Below are positions 13,301-21,012 of a stretch of 34,923 nt of DNA, piece by piece. Position 1 is the first letter of the stretch. The number at the start of each line of letters is the position of its first letter. Both the position numbers and the translations under genes were made by a program. The notes beneath the pieces are model-generated. The model was not told the DNA's origin. It did no database searches and was given only the letters and a program-made list of their open reading frames with translations. This DNA comes from Xanthomonas sp. NCPPB 1128 (GTDB taxonomy: Bacteria; Pseudomonadota; Gammaproteobacteria; Xanthomonadales; Xanthomonadaceae), in the NCBI RefSeq assembly GCF_001043115.1, contig NZ_LFME01000044.1, positions 1 through 34,923 of the forward strand. The letters run 5' to 3'.

Positions 13301-15576
13301 GCTCGCTGTACTACACCGATGCGTCCGGCAACGTGCTGCTCGACGGCACCACCACCGCCAGTGCCGCCGGCGCCACCGCGCTCGGCGCAGGTGCGCAGGC
13401 CAGCGGCACGTTCAGCAGCGCCAGTGGCGCCGGCGCCATCGCCAGCGGCCTGCAGGCCACCGCCGACGGCTACAAGGCCAGCGCCGGCAGCGACTACAGC
13501 ACCGCGGTCGGTGCCTTCAGCAACGCCAGCGGCACCCGCACCAGCGCCTTCGGCTACGGTGCGGCGGCGGCGGGCAACTACGCCTCGGCGCTGGGCTGGG
13601 GCAGCACCGCCTCCGGCGCGTATGCCGCGGCGCTGGGCTACAGCGCCCGCGCCACCGGCGAGGATGCGACCGCGCTCGGTGCGTCGGCCTGGGCCACCGC
13701 GGCGCAGACCACCTCGGTCGGCCAGTTCGCCTGGGCCACCGCGCAAGGCGGCACCGCGATCGGCCAGAACGCCTTCGCCTTCGGCGGCACCAATGCCACG
13801 GCGCTAGGCATCAACGCCTCGGCCAGCGGCGCCGGCAGCGTCGCCCTGGGCTCGGGCGCGCGCACCAGCGAAGCCAATGTGGTGTCGGTGGGCGGTGGCA
13901 ACGGCGTCACTGCACCGGCGACGCGCCGCATCACCAATGTCGGTGCCGCGGTCAATGCCACCGATGCGGTGAACAAGGCGCAGCTGGACGCGGTGGCCAC
14001 CGCGGCCGGCGACACCAGTGCGCGCTTCCAGAGTTCCGGCACCGCGGTGGCCAGCGCCAGCGGCGTGGACAGCACCGCGGCCGGTGCCGGTGCCACCGCC
14101 AGCGGCCTGCGCAGTTCCGCGCTGGGCGTGGGCAGCGTCGCCGCCGGCGCCGGTGCCACTGCCAACGGTGCCGGCAGCTCGGCGACCGGTGCGCGCAGCA
14201 CCGCGATCGGTCTGCAGACCAATGCGATCGGCGAGAACGGCGTGGCGATGGGCTACAACAGCTTCGTCCGCAACAGCGGCAGCAACGGCGTCGCGCTCGG
14301 CGCCAATGCCGGCGTCTCCGCGGACAACGCGGTCGCGCTCGGCGCCGGCTCGCGCGTGTACGAGGCCGACACCGTGTCGCTGGGCAGCGGCAACGGCCGC
14401 GGCGGCCCGGCCACCCGGCGCATCGTCAACCTGACCGCCGGCAGCGTCGCCGCCGGCAGCACCGACGCGATCAACGGCGGCCAGCTGTACCAGTCGCTGA
14501 GCAACATGGCCACGTTCCTGGGCGGTGGTGCCGGACTCGGCGCGCAGGGCCTGTTCGTGGCGCCGACCTACGTGATCCAGGGCGCCAGCTACACCAACGT
14601 CGGCGCGGCGCTGGCGGCCCTGGACGGCAAGGTCAGCGAACTGGATGCGCGCACCGGCGGCAGCACCACCGCGGCACGCAGCGCGCGCATGGTCGGCACC
14701 AGTGCGGTGGCCGCGCAGGCCACCGAGGCTGCGCCTGCGGCGCCGGCCGCGACGGCGGCCACTGCGGCGGCGGAGGCCCCGGTGTCCGGCAGCATCGGCA
14801 CCGCGCAGGTCGGCGAAAGCACGGCGGTTGCCTCCAGCGCCACGGCGGTGGGGACCGCCGCGCGCGCCAACGACGTCACTGGCACCGCGATCGGTGGCAG
14901 CGCCTACGCGCACGGCCCCAACGACACCGCGATCGGCAGCAACGCCAAGGTCAATGCCGACGGCAGCACCGCGGTGGGCGCCAACAGCCACATCGCGGCG
15001 GTGGCGACCAATGCGGTGGCGATGGGCGAGGGCGCCAGCGTCAGCGCGGCCTCGGGTACCGCCATCGGCCAGGGCGCCAGTGCCACGGCGCAAGGTGCGG
15101 TCGCACTGGGGCAGGGTTCGGTGGCCGATCGTGCGCAGACGGTCTCGATCGGCAGCGCCGGCAACGAGCGCCAGCTCGCCAACGTCGCCGCCGGCACCCA
15201 GGCCACCGACGCGGTCAACAAGAGCCAGCTCGACAACGGCGTGGCCACCGCCAAGTCGTACACCGATGCGCGCTTCGGCACCATGGCCGACAGCTTCGAG
15301 GTGCTGCGCGGCGACGTCGATGCGCGGTTGCGCGACCAGGACCGCCGCATCGACCGCCAGGGCGCGATGAGCGCGGCCATGCTCAACATGGCCACCAGCG
15401 CCGCCGGCATCCGCACCCAGAACCGGGTCGGCGCCGGCATCGGCTTCCAGAACGGCGAGTCGGCGCTGTCGGTGGGCTACCAGCGCGCCTTCAGCGATCG
15501 CGCCACCGTGACCATCGGTGGTGCCTTCAGCAGCGACGACAGCTCCATCGGCATCGGTGCCGGTTTCGGCTGGTGA
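7357..15576 (+). CDS. Giant YadA-like trimeric autotransporter adhesin (XadA/XadB type)
   Basis: This is a trimeric autotransporter (type Vc secretion) that would display a long fibrous adhesin on the outer membrane; Xanthomonas relatives act in attachment, biofilm and virulence. Of 2739 residues, 1-25 (MNRIYRKVWNNALGMWVVAS and on) are an extended signal peptide region, followed by a hydrophobic signal (about 42-58) with likely cleavage after AQA at 66. Most of the protein is left-handed beta-roll head repeats (SxAxGxxAxAxG pattern). Nine neck motifs (consensus ERQITNVAAGTEATDAVNxA) start near 7951, 8878, 10129, 11062, 12019, 12943, 13861, 14350 and 15118. Short DxNGxxLLxGTTT-like inserts interrupt several heads. 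The end is a short coiled-coil stalk (QLDNGVATAKSY...) and a roughly 55-residue YadA anchor ending in the aromatic GFGW. The Shine-Dalgarno GAGGAG fixes the start. The family is certain; whether it is xadA or xadB is not. Confidence 0.95.
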   Translation: MNRIYRKVWNNALGMWVVASELASGDARGAVVRDRRAARAHGLALAGAIALALGAGALPTSAQAQALQIGDNASASGDYATAVGAESNASGAQSTATGAASNASGDGSVASGTLSEASGVEASALGYYSTASGDGATALGAESIASGAASAAVGVAADATGAYATAVGGFSSASGFNSTALGNSAVAQGRNSVALQADAVADRDDSVSVGTAGNERQITNVAAGTEATDAVNVAQLDAVKQTADTTAKYFQSSGSDASDAGAYVEGANAIAAGEGANAIGNGASARGSGATTLGGNATAVGSNATAVGASATAVGGALSIVDENGEVLLEGTTTAAAQGASAFGAGAQANGAFSTALGTAARADGTQSTATGFSAAATGLAATATGGFSQAGGDFASAFGYGANASGGDAVAVGFSSLASGVSSTAVGGSVLGLFTTEAQGEGGSAFGAGAWANGDFSTSVGWLSSADGASSAAFGAASWAQADDSTALGYGAKAAASGSVALGQGSVADRADTVSVGSAGKERQIANVAAGTEGTDAVNLDQLDAVKQVADGTARLFAGSGDGTALAQGQQATAAGADALADGDYTTAIGSTSTAAGLGAAALGSGAVASGDHASAVGTDATAVGTSATAIGSTATVYEYDENGFIVGSREQTTQALGVAATAVGGGAQALDPLTTAVGTGTSASGVQSTALGYHAQTFNDGATAVGGLSEVAGELGTAVGYSSRAAGDYATAMGIGARATATSTVAVGMNALASGTDSVAVGGVSTAAASAGNSMGIAAATGVGGIALGAGAQSQSDYAIALGYNANVFPNLPGNTDSVAIGHSAGSFAPYTVSLGSYALASGDSGIALGYKATAWNADSVALGARAVTSTFNSNGTALGTDSQANGSDATAIGYGARVSNWLDDARNQAPTNAVALGAHSYAARDNSVSVGDVANGLTRQITSVAAGTEATDAVNVAQLQEAGKYLQASAGNSDAGAYVEGDDALAAGEAANAIGNGSTALGAGADALNNGATAVGSGAVAAGQNSAAFGTNAQATGPAAVAVGGVAVDANGEPLITKSGVAVDTGATSAGVGGTALGASADASGFAASAVGVGAYAGGAQASAFGAVANATGDYATAVGTQSAATGTSSVAVGGPADLIPGLGLFVQTQASGANAAAFGAGAIASGDDSTATGSMTEASGLQSTALGYFAYAPGDHASALGAQSWASGANSTAVGYYSTAFAADSVALGANSVARRANTVSVGDAGSERQVVNVAAGTQSTDAVNLAQLDAVRATAESTSKFFAHSGGTVGAYADGEGALAAGDAANAYGAGAAAFGSGAAAMGDDAVALGNGSSASGTGGTAIGGRGQAYDQYNQPIVDADGKPMLVGANAGENATALGAGAQATGSVATATGYGAQATGDHSTAGGYKARATGNYSLAQGDNAWASGEDASAVGAYAWATADGASAFGTSAWASGANASAFGTGAWASGSGATSIGFNSWAPGLSATAVGRGAFGYGSYSVALGFQALGNQVNTIAIGTNTVADAESAISLGAGSEATAANAVALGAGAVADRAYSVSVGSAGQERQITNVAAGTEATDAVNVAQLDAVKQAAATTSKYFQASGSADSDAGALVDGDNALAAGEAANATADGATALGGGANAVAAGATAIGFNAVSSGVDAVALGNTSQASGENSIAIGSNAQASEIGATASGAGAQASGTYATATGNEAVASDNQATATGFRSTASGTGATALGGYSEATGYLSSALGYGALASGSYGTAVGVSSTASGSGSVAVGEYSVASGAESVAVGGTSFFGLIPAEASGANSAAFGAGAGATADFSSALGSLSYASADSASAFGYGAYASGVNSVALGANSEAARDNTVSVGSAGKERQITSVAAGTEATDAVNVAQLEEVKQSADATGKQFKASGGSDPADDVGSYVEGNYATAAGEASNAYGTGASAFGSGALAGARYATASGYNATATGESSTAIGGSLYYTDASGNVLLDGTTTASAAGATALGAGAQASGTFSSASGAGAIASGLQATADGYKASAGSDYSTAVGAFSNASGTRTSAFGYGAAAAGNYASALGWGSTASGAYAAALGYSARATGEDATALGASAWATAAQTTSVGQFAWATAQGGTAIGQNAFAFGGTNATALGINASASGAGSVALGSGARTSEANVVSVGGGNGVTAPATRRITNVGAAVNATDAVNKAQLDAVATAAGDTSARFQSSGTAVASASGVDSTAAGAGATASGLRSSALGVGSVAAGAGATANGAGSSATGARSTAIGLQTNAIGENGVAMGYNSFVRNSGSNGVALGANAGVSADNAVALGAGSRVYEADTVSLGSGNGRGGPATRRIVNLTAGSVAAGSTDAINGGQLYQSLSNMATFLGGGAGLGAQGLFVAPTYVIQGASYTNVGAALAALDGKVSELDARTGGSTTAARSARMVGTSAVAAQATEAAPAAPAATAATAAAEAPVSGSIGTAQVGESTAVASSATAVGTAARANDVTGTAIGGSAYAHGPNDTAIGSNAKVNADGSTAVGANSHIAAVATNAVAMGEGASVSAASGTAIGQGASATAQGAVALGQGSVADRAQTVSIGSAGNERQLANVAAGTQATDAVNKSQLDNGVATAKSYTDARFGTMADSFEVLRGDVDARLRDQDRRIDRQGAMSAAMLNMATSAAGIRTQNRVGAGIGFQNGESALSVGYQRAFSDRATVTIGGAFSSDDSSIGIGAGFGW
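7951..15240 (+). repeat. Tandem head-neck megarepeats within the adhesin gene
   Basis: Nine neck segments of about 120 bp are separated by 927, 1251, 933, 957, 924, 918, 489 and 768 bp, so five of the eight periods fall within 918-957 bp (about 310 codons). After several necks comes a shared block of the form GAYVEGxxAxAAGExANAxG, with related forms at about 8140, 10290, 11240, 12205 and 13130. The DNA is highly similar between modules, for example GCCACCGATGCGGTCAACGT in several necks. Length variation by recombination between modules would be expected. Confidence 0.85.
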
Positions 15577-15582
15577 TCCATC

Positions 15583-15610
15583 GCGGACGGCGGCGCGTGC
15601 CGCCGTCCGC
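15583..15610 (+). terminator. Perfect 12-bp stem-loop after the adhesin
   Basis: GCGGACGGCGGC-GCGT-GCCGCCGTCCGC starts 7 bp after the adhesin stop. There is no T-run; it is probably the transcript end or a 3' stabiliser. The gap to the protease start is 157 bp. Confidence 0.7.
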
Positions 15611-15733
15611 CACGCAATGGCCTGAGGGGGCAGACCACAGGACCTTGGCTGGGCCGGCCAACGGATTCGGAAAAAGGGAGTTTTACGGCCGCAACTGTCG
15701 CCTGATCCACGAAACTTTGAAGAGGACGTCAAC

Positions 15734-17629
15734 GTGATCGACAAGCAAAACCTTCGTATCAATGCCATCGCCGCCGCCATGCTGGCGATGTCGCTGGGAG
15801 CCTCGAGCGCGATCGCGGCCAGCGCCTCGGCGCCGCTGCCGGTCAAGGAACCGGGCAGGTCCGCGCCGGCCGATGCGGTGACCTCCAACCGCATCCTGGT
15901 GCGCTACAACGCCGGCACCGCCGCGGCCAGCGACCGCAGCGCCAAGCTGTCGGCGGTGCAGTCGGCGGTGGGCCGCGCCAGCCTCGGCGGCGGCAACGGC
16001 ATCTCGCGCGCGGCCGCGGCCAGCGTGCGCGCCGAGTACGTGCGCACCCTGGGCATCGGCGCGGACCTGATCCGCCTGACCGGCAAGCTGAGCAAGGCCG
16101 ACCTGGACAAGGTGGTGGCGGAGATCGCCGCCGACCCGACGGTGAAGTACGCGCAGGTCGACGCCAAGCTGCGCCCGGTCGAGGTGCTGCGGGCCAAGGC
16201 GCAGGTGCAGCCGCAGTTCGTGCCCAACGACCCGCTGTACGCGCAGTACCAGTGGCACTACAGCAACGCCACCGGCGGCATCAACGCGCCTGCCGCGTGG
16301 GACGTGTCCAAGGGCGACGGCGTGGTGGTGGCGGTGCTCGACACCGGCATCCTGCCGAACCATCCGGACGTGGCGGTGAACCTGCTGCAGGGCTACGACT
16401 TCATCTCCGACGCGGCGACCTCGCGGCGTCCGACCGACGCCCGCGTGCCGGGCGCGCTGGACTACGGCGACTGGGTCGAGAACGACAACGAGTGCTACGC
16501 CGGTTCCCTCGCCGACGACAGTTCCTGGCACGGCACCCACGTCGCCGGCACCGTGGCCGAGGCCACCAACAACGGCATCGGCATGGCCGGCGTGGCGCCC
16601 AACGCCACCGTGCTGCCGGTGCGCGTGCTCGGCAAGTGCGGCGGCTACACCTCCGACATCGCCGACGCCATCATCTGGGCCTCGGGCGGCACCGTGTCCG
16701 GCGTGCCGGCCAACCAGAACCCGGCCGAGATCATCAACATGAGCCTCGGCGGTGGCGGCGCCTGCGACAGCGCCACCCAGGAGGCGATCAACGGTGCGGT
16801 GTCGCGTGGCACCACCGTGGTGGTGGCGGCCGGCAACAACACCGCCAACGCCGCCAACTTCAGCCCGGCCAGCTGCGACAACGTGGTCGCGGTCGGCGCC
16901 ACCCGTATCACCGGCGGCATCACCTACTACTCCAACTTCGGCGCCAAGGTGGACCTGTCCGGTCCGGGCGGCGGCGGCAGCGTCGACGGCAACCCGGGCG
17001 GCTACATCTGGCAGACCAGCTACAGCGGCAAGACCACGCCGACCTCGGGCGAGTACATCTATATCGGCATGGGGGGCACCTCGATGGCCTCCCCGCACGT
17101 GGCCGCGGTGGCCGCACTGGTGCAGAGCGCGCTGATCGCCGCGGGCAAGGCACCGCTGACCCCGGCAGCGCTGGAGACCCTGCTCAAGCAGACCGCGCGT
17201 CCGTTCCCGGTGTCGATCCCGTCCAGCACCCCGATCGGCACCGGCATCCTCGACGCCAAGGCCGCCCTGGCCAAGGCGCTGGAAGAGCCGTGCGATCCGG
17301 CCACCGAGCAGTGCGCGCCGCCAGCGACCGCGTTGACCAACAAGGTGGCGGTGGCGGGCCTGACCGGCGCCGCGGGCAACGAGGCGCTGTACAGCTTCGA
17401 GGCCAAGGCCGGTGCGGTGCTGAGCTTCCTCACCTACGGCGGCAGCGGCAACGTGTCGCTGTATGTCAGCTTCGGCAAGGAGCCGGGCACCGGCAACGCC
17501 GACGCCAAGTCGACCCGTCCGGGCAACAACGAGACGGTGCGCTTCACCGCGCCGCAGGCCGGCACCTACTACATCAAGCTGGTCGGCGAGAGCGCCTACA
17601 ACGGCGTGAGCCTGGTCGCGCGCCAGTAA
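15734..17629 (+). CDS. Secreted subtilisin-like serine protease (S8) with C-terminal PPC domain
   Basis: A 631-residue preproprotease. It has a Sec signal (about 1-30, hydrophobic AIAAAMLAMSLGASSAIAAS), a propeptide (about 45-155, inhibitor I9-like) and a peptidase S8 domain (about 165-505) with the triad D203 (VAVLDTGI), H266 (SWHGTHVAGT) and S450 (GGTSMASPH), and oxyanion N368 (AAGNN). Cysteines such as C254, C302, C344 and C381 suggest disulfides. After a short linker (CDPATEQC) comes a pre-peptidase C-terminal beta-sandwich domain (about 535-631, ending SAYNGVSLVARQ), typical of proteases secreted by type II systems in Xanthomonas and relatives. The GTG start at 15734 is preceded by GAGGA. 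Its position beside xps makes it a plausible Xps substrate; that is inference. Confidence 0.93.
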   Translation: MIDKQNLRINAIAAAMLAMSLGASSAIAASASAPLPVKEPGRSAPADAVTSNRILVRYNAGTAAASDRSAKLSAVQSAVGRASLGGGNGISRAAAASVRAEYVRTLGIGADLIRLTGKLSKADLDKVVAEIAADPTVKYAQVDAKLRPVEVLRAKAQVQPQFVPNDPLYAQYQWHYSNATGGINAPAAWDVSKGDGVVVAVLDTGILPNHPDVAVNLLQGYDFISDAATSRRPTDARVPGALDYGDWVENDNECYAGSLADDSSWHGTHVAGTVAEATNNGIGMAGVAPNATVLPVRVLGKCGGYTSDIADAIIWASGGTVSGVPANQNPAEIINMSLGGGGACDSATQEAINGAVSRGTTVVVAAGNNTANAANFSPASCDNVVAVGATRITGGITYYSNFGAKVDLSGPGGGGSVDGNPGGYIWQTSYSGKTTPTSGEYIYIGMGGTSMASPHVAAVAALVQSALIAAGKAPLTPAALETLLKQTARPFPVSIPSSTPIGTGILDAKAALAKALEEPCDPATEQCAPPATALTNKVAVAGLTGAAGNEALYSFEAKAGAVLSFLTYGGSGNVSLYVSFGKEPGTGNADAKSTRPGNNETVRFTAPQAGTYYIKLVGESAYNGVSLVARQ

Positions 17630-17662
17630 GCGCACGCGGCGCAGGGAAGCGCCATGCGGTTC

Positions 17663-17692
17663 CAGGAAACCCGGCTCCGGCCGGGTTTCCTG
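17663..17692 (+). terminator. Perfect 13-bp stem-loop after the protease
   Basis: CAGGAAACCCGGC-TCCG-GCCGGGTTTCCTG, 33 bp after the protease stop. It separates the protease transcript from the xps genes. The remaining 217 bp to gspE show no gene; TAAAGT at 17879-17884 is a possible -10 without a clear -35. Confidence 0.75.
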
Positions 17693-17909
17693 CGTCTGGG
17701 GGCAGCGCCGTGCGGCCCGCTCCACGGTCGCCATGGGGCGCTACGCAACTGACTAGCATGTCCTGTCCGAATGTCAGGCCGATGACCGCGACGGGCCAGC
17801 CGGCACCCGCGGCCCGGCCGCCCGGTAGACAGCAGCATGGGCGCGCGCCGGATTCGGCGTCGGGTCATGCCGAACTGCTAAAGTCGCACGGTCATCTGGG
17901 AGGGATAGC

Positions 17910-19640
17910 GTGAACGCGCTCGTGAAGGACACTGCCGTTGCCGTGGAGACGCCCGAAAGCCGCATCATCGCGGCGTTGCTGGCCAAGGGCCGGCTCAAGG
18001 ACGGCGACCTTGCGCGCGCGCGGCAGTTGCAGCGCGAGTCCGGCGGCAGCCTGCTGGCGCTGCTGGCACGCCTGGGCCTGGTTTCCGAGCGCGACCATGC
18101 CGAGCTCAGCGCCGAGGTCCTGGGCCTGCCGCTGCTCGACGCCAAGCAGTTGCCGGCCACCGCGCCGGAGAGCCTGCCCGAGGCGCAACCGCTGTCGCTG
18201 CGCTTCCTCAAGCAGTTCCACGTGTGTCCGCTGGGCGAACGCGACGGCGTGCTGGAACTGTGGATGGCCGATCCGCACGACGCCTATGCCGCCGACGCGG
18301 TGCGCCTGGCCACCGGCCTGCAGGTGCTGCCGCGGGTCGGCCTGCGCTCGGAGATCGACGACCTGATCGAACGCTGGTTCGGCCAGGGCCGCAGCGCGAT
18401 GGGCGCGATCGTGGAAACCGCCGACGGCGACAGCGTCGCCGCCGACGACATCGAACACCTGCGCGACCTGGCCTCCGAGGCGCCGGTGATCCGCCTGGTC
18501 AATCTGGTGATCCAGCGCGCGGTGGAACTGCGCGCCTCGGACATCCACATCGAACCGTTCGAGAGCCGGCTGAAGGTGCGCTACCGCGTCGACGGCGTGC
18601 TGATCGACGGCGAGAGCCCGCCTGCCAACCTGACCGCGGCGGTGATCAGCCGCGTCAAGATCATGGCCAAGCTCAACATCGCCGAGCGCCGCCTGCCGCA
18701 GGACGGCCGCATCATGCTGCGGGTGCAGGGCAAGGAACTGGACCTGCGCGTGAGCACCGTGCCTACCGCTCACGGCGAGAGCGTGGTGATGCGCCTGCTC
18801 GACCGCGAGACCGTGGTGTTCGACTTCCACCGGCTCGGCTTCACCGATGCGTTCCTGCCGCAGTTCCGCAAGGTGCTGGAGCAGCCGCACGGCATCCTGC
18901 TGGTCACCGGCCCCACCGGCTCGGGCAAGACCACCACGCTGTACACCGCGCTGAGCCAGCTCAACACCGCCGACGTCAAGATCATCACCGTCGAAGACCC
19001 GGTCGAGTACCAGATCGAGGGCATCAACCAGATCCAGGCCAAGCCGCAGATCGGCCTGGATTTCTCGCACGCGCTGCGCAGCATCGTGCGCCAGGACCCG
19101 GACATCATCATGATCGGTGAAATGCGCGATCTGGAAACGGCGCGCATCGCCATCCAGTCCGCGCTGACCGGCCACCTGGTGCTGTCCACCCTGCACACCA
19201 ACAACGCCGCCGGCGGCATCACCCGCCTGCTCGACATGGGCGTGGAGGACTACCTGCTGACCTCCACCATCAACGGCATCCTCGCCCAGCGCCTGGTGCG
19301 GCGGCTGGAGCCGACCCATGCCGAGCGCTATGCCGCCTCGCCGGAGGAGATCGAGAAGTTCGAACTGCGCCGGCTGCAGCCGGAAGGCGAGATCTTCCTG
19401 TACCGCCCGCGGCCCTCGGCGATCGCGCCGACCGGCTATGTCGGCCGCACCACGATCATGGAATTTTTGGTGATGAACGACGTGCTGCGGCGCGCGGTGA
19501 TGCGCCATGCCGGCATGGGCGAGATCGAGCAACTGGCGCGCGAGGCCGGCATGCGCACCATGTACGAGGACGGCCTGGCCAAGGCGCTCAGCGGCCAGAC
19601 CACGATCGAGGAAGTGCTGCGCGTGACGGAGGAAACGTGA
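17910..19640 (+). CDS. xpsE: Type II secretion ATPase GspE (XpsE)
   Basis: This is the cytoplasmic hexameric ATPase that drives pseudopilus assembly, docked to XpsL. Of 576 residues, the N1E/N2E domains span about 1-160 and the AAA-like core about 190-560. Motifs are Walker A GPTGSGKT (334-341), the Asp box VEDPVEY (361-367), Walker B DPDIIMIGE (396-404) and the His box GHLVLSTLHT (421-430). The zinc-binding tetracysteine module usual in GspE, expected at about 465-510, has no cysteines; the segment reads RRLEPTHAERYAASPEE and on to YVGRTTIMEF. The only cysteine in the protein is C106. The GTG start at 17910 is supported by GGGAGG about 10 bp upstream. PilB-type ATPases are an alternative, but the neighbours settle it as xpsE. 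Confidence 0.97.
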   Translation: MNALVKDTAVAVETPESRIIAALLAKGRLKDGDLARARQLQRESGGSLLALLARLGLVSERDHAELSAEVLGLPLLDAKQLPATAPESLPEAQPLSLRFLKQFHVCPLGERDGVLELWMADPHDAYAADAVRLATGLQVLPRVGLRSEIDDLIERWFGQGRSAMGAIVETADGDSVAADDIEHLRDLASEAPVIRLVNLVIQRAVELRASDIHIEPFESRLKVRYRVDGVLIDGESPPANLTAAVISRVKIMAKLNIAERRLPQDGRIMLRVQGKELDLRVSTVPTAHGESVVMRLLDRETVVFDFHRLGFTDAFLPQFRKVLEQPHGILLVTGPTGSGKTTTLYTALSQLNTADVKIITVEDPVEYQIEGINQIQAKPQIGLDFSHALRSIVRQDPDIIMIGEMRDLETARIAIQSALTGHLVLSTLHTNNAAGGITRLLDMGVEDYLLTSTINGILAQRLVRRLEPTHAERYAASPEEIEKFELRRLQPEGEIFLYRPRPSAIAPTGYVGRTTIMEFLVMNDVLRRAVMRHAGMGEIEQLAREAGMRTMYEDGLAKALSGQTTIEEVLRVTEET

Positions 19641-19726
19641 TGCTGTTGTCGCGCAGGTCCGTCGCGCCCACCCGCTCGCTCGCCGCTTTGCGTCTGTGCG
19701 CACGCAATGCGTCATTGTTGTTTTCC

Positions 19727-19757
19727 GGGTCCCGAGTCCCGGGTCCCGGGTCCCGCA
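19727..19757. repeat. GGGTCCC array in front of gspF
   Basis: Tandem CCGGGTCCCGAGTCCCGGG-type units fill the end of the 121-bp gspE-gspF gap, up to 4 bp before the gspF ATG. They resemble the AATCCC arms elsewhere with GTCCC in place of ATCCC. No Shine-Dalgarno is visible between them and the start. Confidence 0.65.
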
Positions 19758-19761
19758 CCTG

Positions 19762-20976
19762 ATGCCGCTCTATCGCTATAAAGCCCTGGACTCGCACGGC
19801 GAGGTCCTGGAAGGGCAGATGGAAGCCGCCAGCGAGGCGGACGTGGCGCTGCGACTGCAGGAGCAGGGGCACATGCCGATGCAGGCCAAGCTCGCCGCCG
19901 AGGGCGGTGGCACCTCGCTGCGCGGGTTGTTCCGGCCCAAGCCGTTCGACGGCGCGGCGCTGGTGCAGTTCACCCAGCAGCTGGCGACCCTGCTCGGCGC
20001 CGGCCAGCCGCTGGACCGCGCGCTGTCGATCCTGCTCGAACTGCCCGAGGACGAACGCTCCAAGCGCACCGTCGGCGACATCCGCGACGCGGTGCGCGGC
20101 GGCGCGCCGCTGTCCACCGCGCTGGAGCGCCAGCACGGGCTGTTCTCGCGCCTGTACATCAACATGGTGCGCGCCGGCGAGGCCGGCGGCAGCCTGCACG
20201 ACACGCTGCAGCGCCTGGCCGAGTACCTGGAGCGCAGCCGCGAACTGCGCGGGCGGGTGATCAACGCGCTGATCTACCCGGCGATCCTGGTCAGCGTGGT
20301 CGGTTGCGCGCTGCTGTTCCTGCTCGGCTACGTGGTGCCGCAGTTCGCGCAGATGTACGAGAGCCTGGATGTGGCGCTGCCGTGGTTCACCCAGGCGGTG
20401 CTGAGCGTGGGCCTGTTCGTGCGCGACTGGTGGATCGTGCTGCTGGTGGTGCCGGGCGTGACCCTCCTGGCGGTGGACCGCAAGCGCCGCGACCCGGCGT
20501 TCCGCGCCAGTTTCGATGCCTGGCTGCTGCGCCAGCGCTTCGTTGGCGTGCTGATTTCGCGGCTGGAGACCGCGCGCCTGACCCGCACGCTTGGCACTCT
20601 GCTGCGCAACGGCGTGCCGCTGCTGGCGGCGCTGGGCATCTCCCGCAACGTGCTGTCGAACCTGGCGCTGACCGCCGACGTCGCCGCTGCGGCCGACGAC
20701 GTCAAGAACGGCCACGGCCTGTCGGCGTCGCTGTCCAAGGGCAAGCGCTTCCCGCGCCTGGCGCTGCAGATGATCCAGGTCGGCGAGGAATCGGGTGCGC
20801 TCGACATCATGCTGCTGAAGACCGCCGATACCTTCGAGCAGGAGACCGCCCAGGCCATCGACCGCCTGCTGGCGGCGATGGTGCCGGCGATCACCCTGGT
20901 CCTGGCCTCGGTGGTCGGCCTGGTGATCATCTCTGTCCTCGTTCCGCTCTACGACCTCACCAATGCGATTGGGTGA
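19762..20976 (+). CDS. xpsF: Type II secretion inner-membrane platform protein GspF (XpsF)
   Basis: GspF is the polytopic platform protein linking the ATPase to pseudopilus assembly. Length is 404 residues, normal for the family. Two T2SSF cytoplasmic domains (about 68-190 and 270-395) are visible, with membrane segments about 170-193 (ALIYPAILVSVVGCALLFLL), 215-238 and 372-396 (VPAITLVLASVVGLVIISVL). The start MPLYRYKALD matches GspF N-termini (Y-x-Y-x-A-L-D), so the ATG at 19762 is chosen over an in-frame GTG at 19696, although no Shine-Dalgarno is present and a GGGTCCC array abuts it. Confidence 0.96.
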   Translation: MPLYRYKALDSHGEVLEGQMEAASEADVALRLQEQGHMPMQAKLAAEGGGTSLRGLFRPKPFDGAALVQFTQQLATLLGAGQPLDRALSILLELPEDERSKRTVGDIRDAVRGGAPLSTALERQHGLFSRLYINMVRAGEAGGSLHDTLQRLAEYLERSRELRGRVINALIYPAILVSVVGCALLFLLGYVVPQFAQMYESLDVALPWFTQAVLSVGLFVRDWWIVLLVVPGVTLLAVDRKRRDPAFRASFDAWLLRQRFVGVLISRLETARLTRTLGTLLRNGVPLLAALGISRNVLSNLALTADVAAAADDVKNGHGLSASLSKGKRFPRLALQMIQVGEESGALDIMLLKTADTFEQETAQAIDRLLAAMVPAITLVLASVVGLVIISVLVPLYDLTNAIG

Positions 20977-21012
20977 GGCGCCACGCTTATGCGCCATGGC
21001 GCCTGTGGCGCC
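20977..21012 (+). terminator. Inverted repeat directly after gspF
   Basis: GGCGCCAC (20977-20984) pairs with GTGGCGCC (21005-21012), and a palindrome GCGCCATGGCGC lies between them. It begins at the first base after the gspF stop. It could be an attenuator or processing hairpin inside the xps cluster. The rest of the 299-bp gap to gspG shows no credible gene. Confidence 0.45.

Noticed and set aside
8338-13746. An 1802-codon open frame antisense to the adhesin gene
   Set aside because: It is an Arg/Gly/Ala-rich artefact of the GC-rich repeated head motif read on the other strand. It has no domain pattern and no plausible start context.
7951-15240. CRISPR-like regular spacing of similar segments
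   Set aside because: The repeats are 120-bp translated neck domains at about 930-bp spacing inside one open frame, not short palindromic repeats with spacers.
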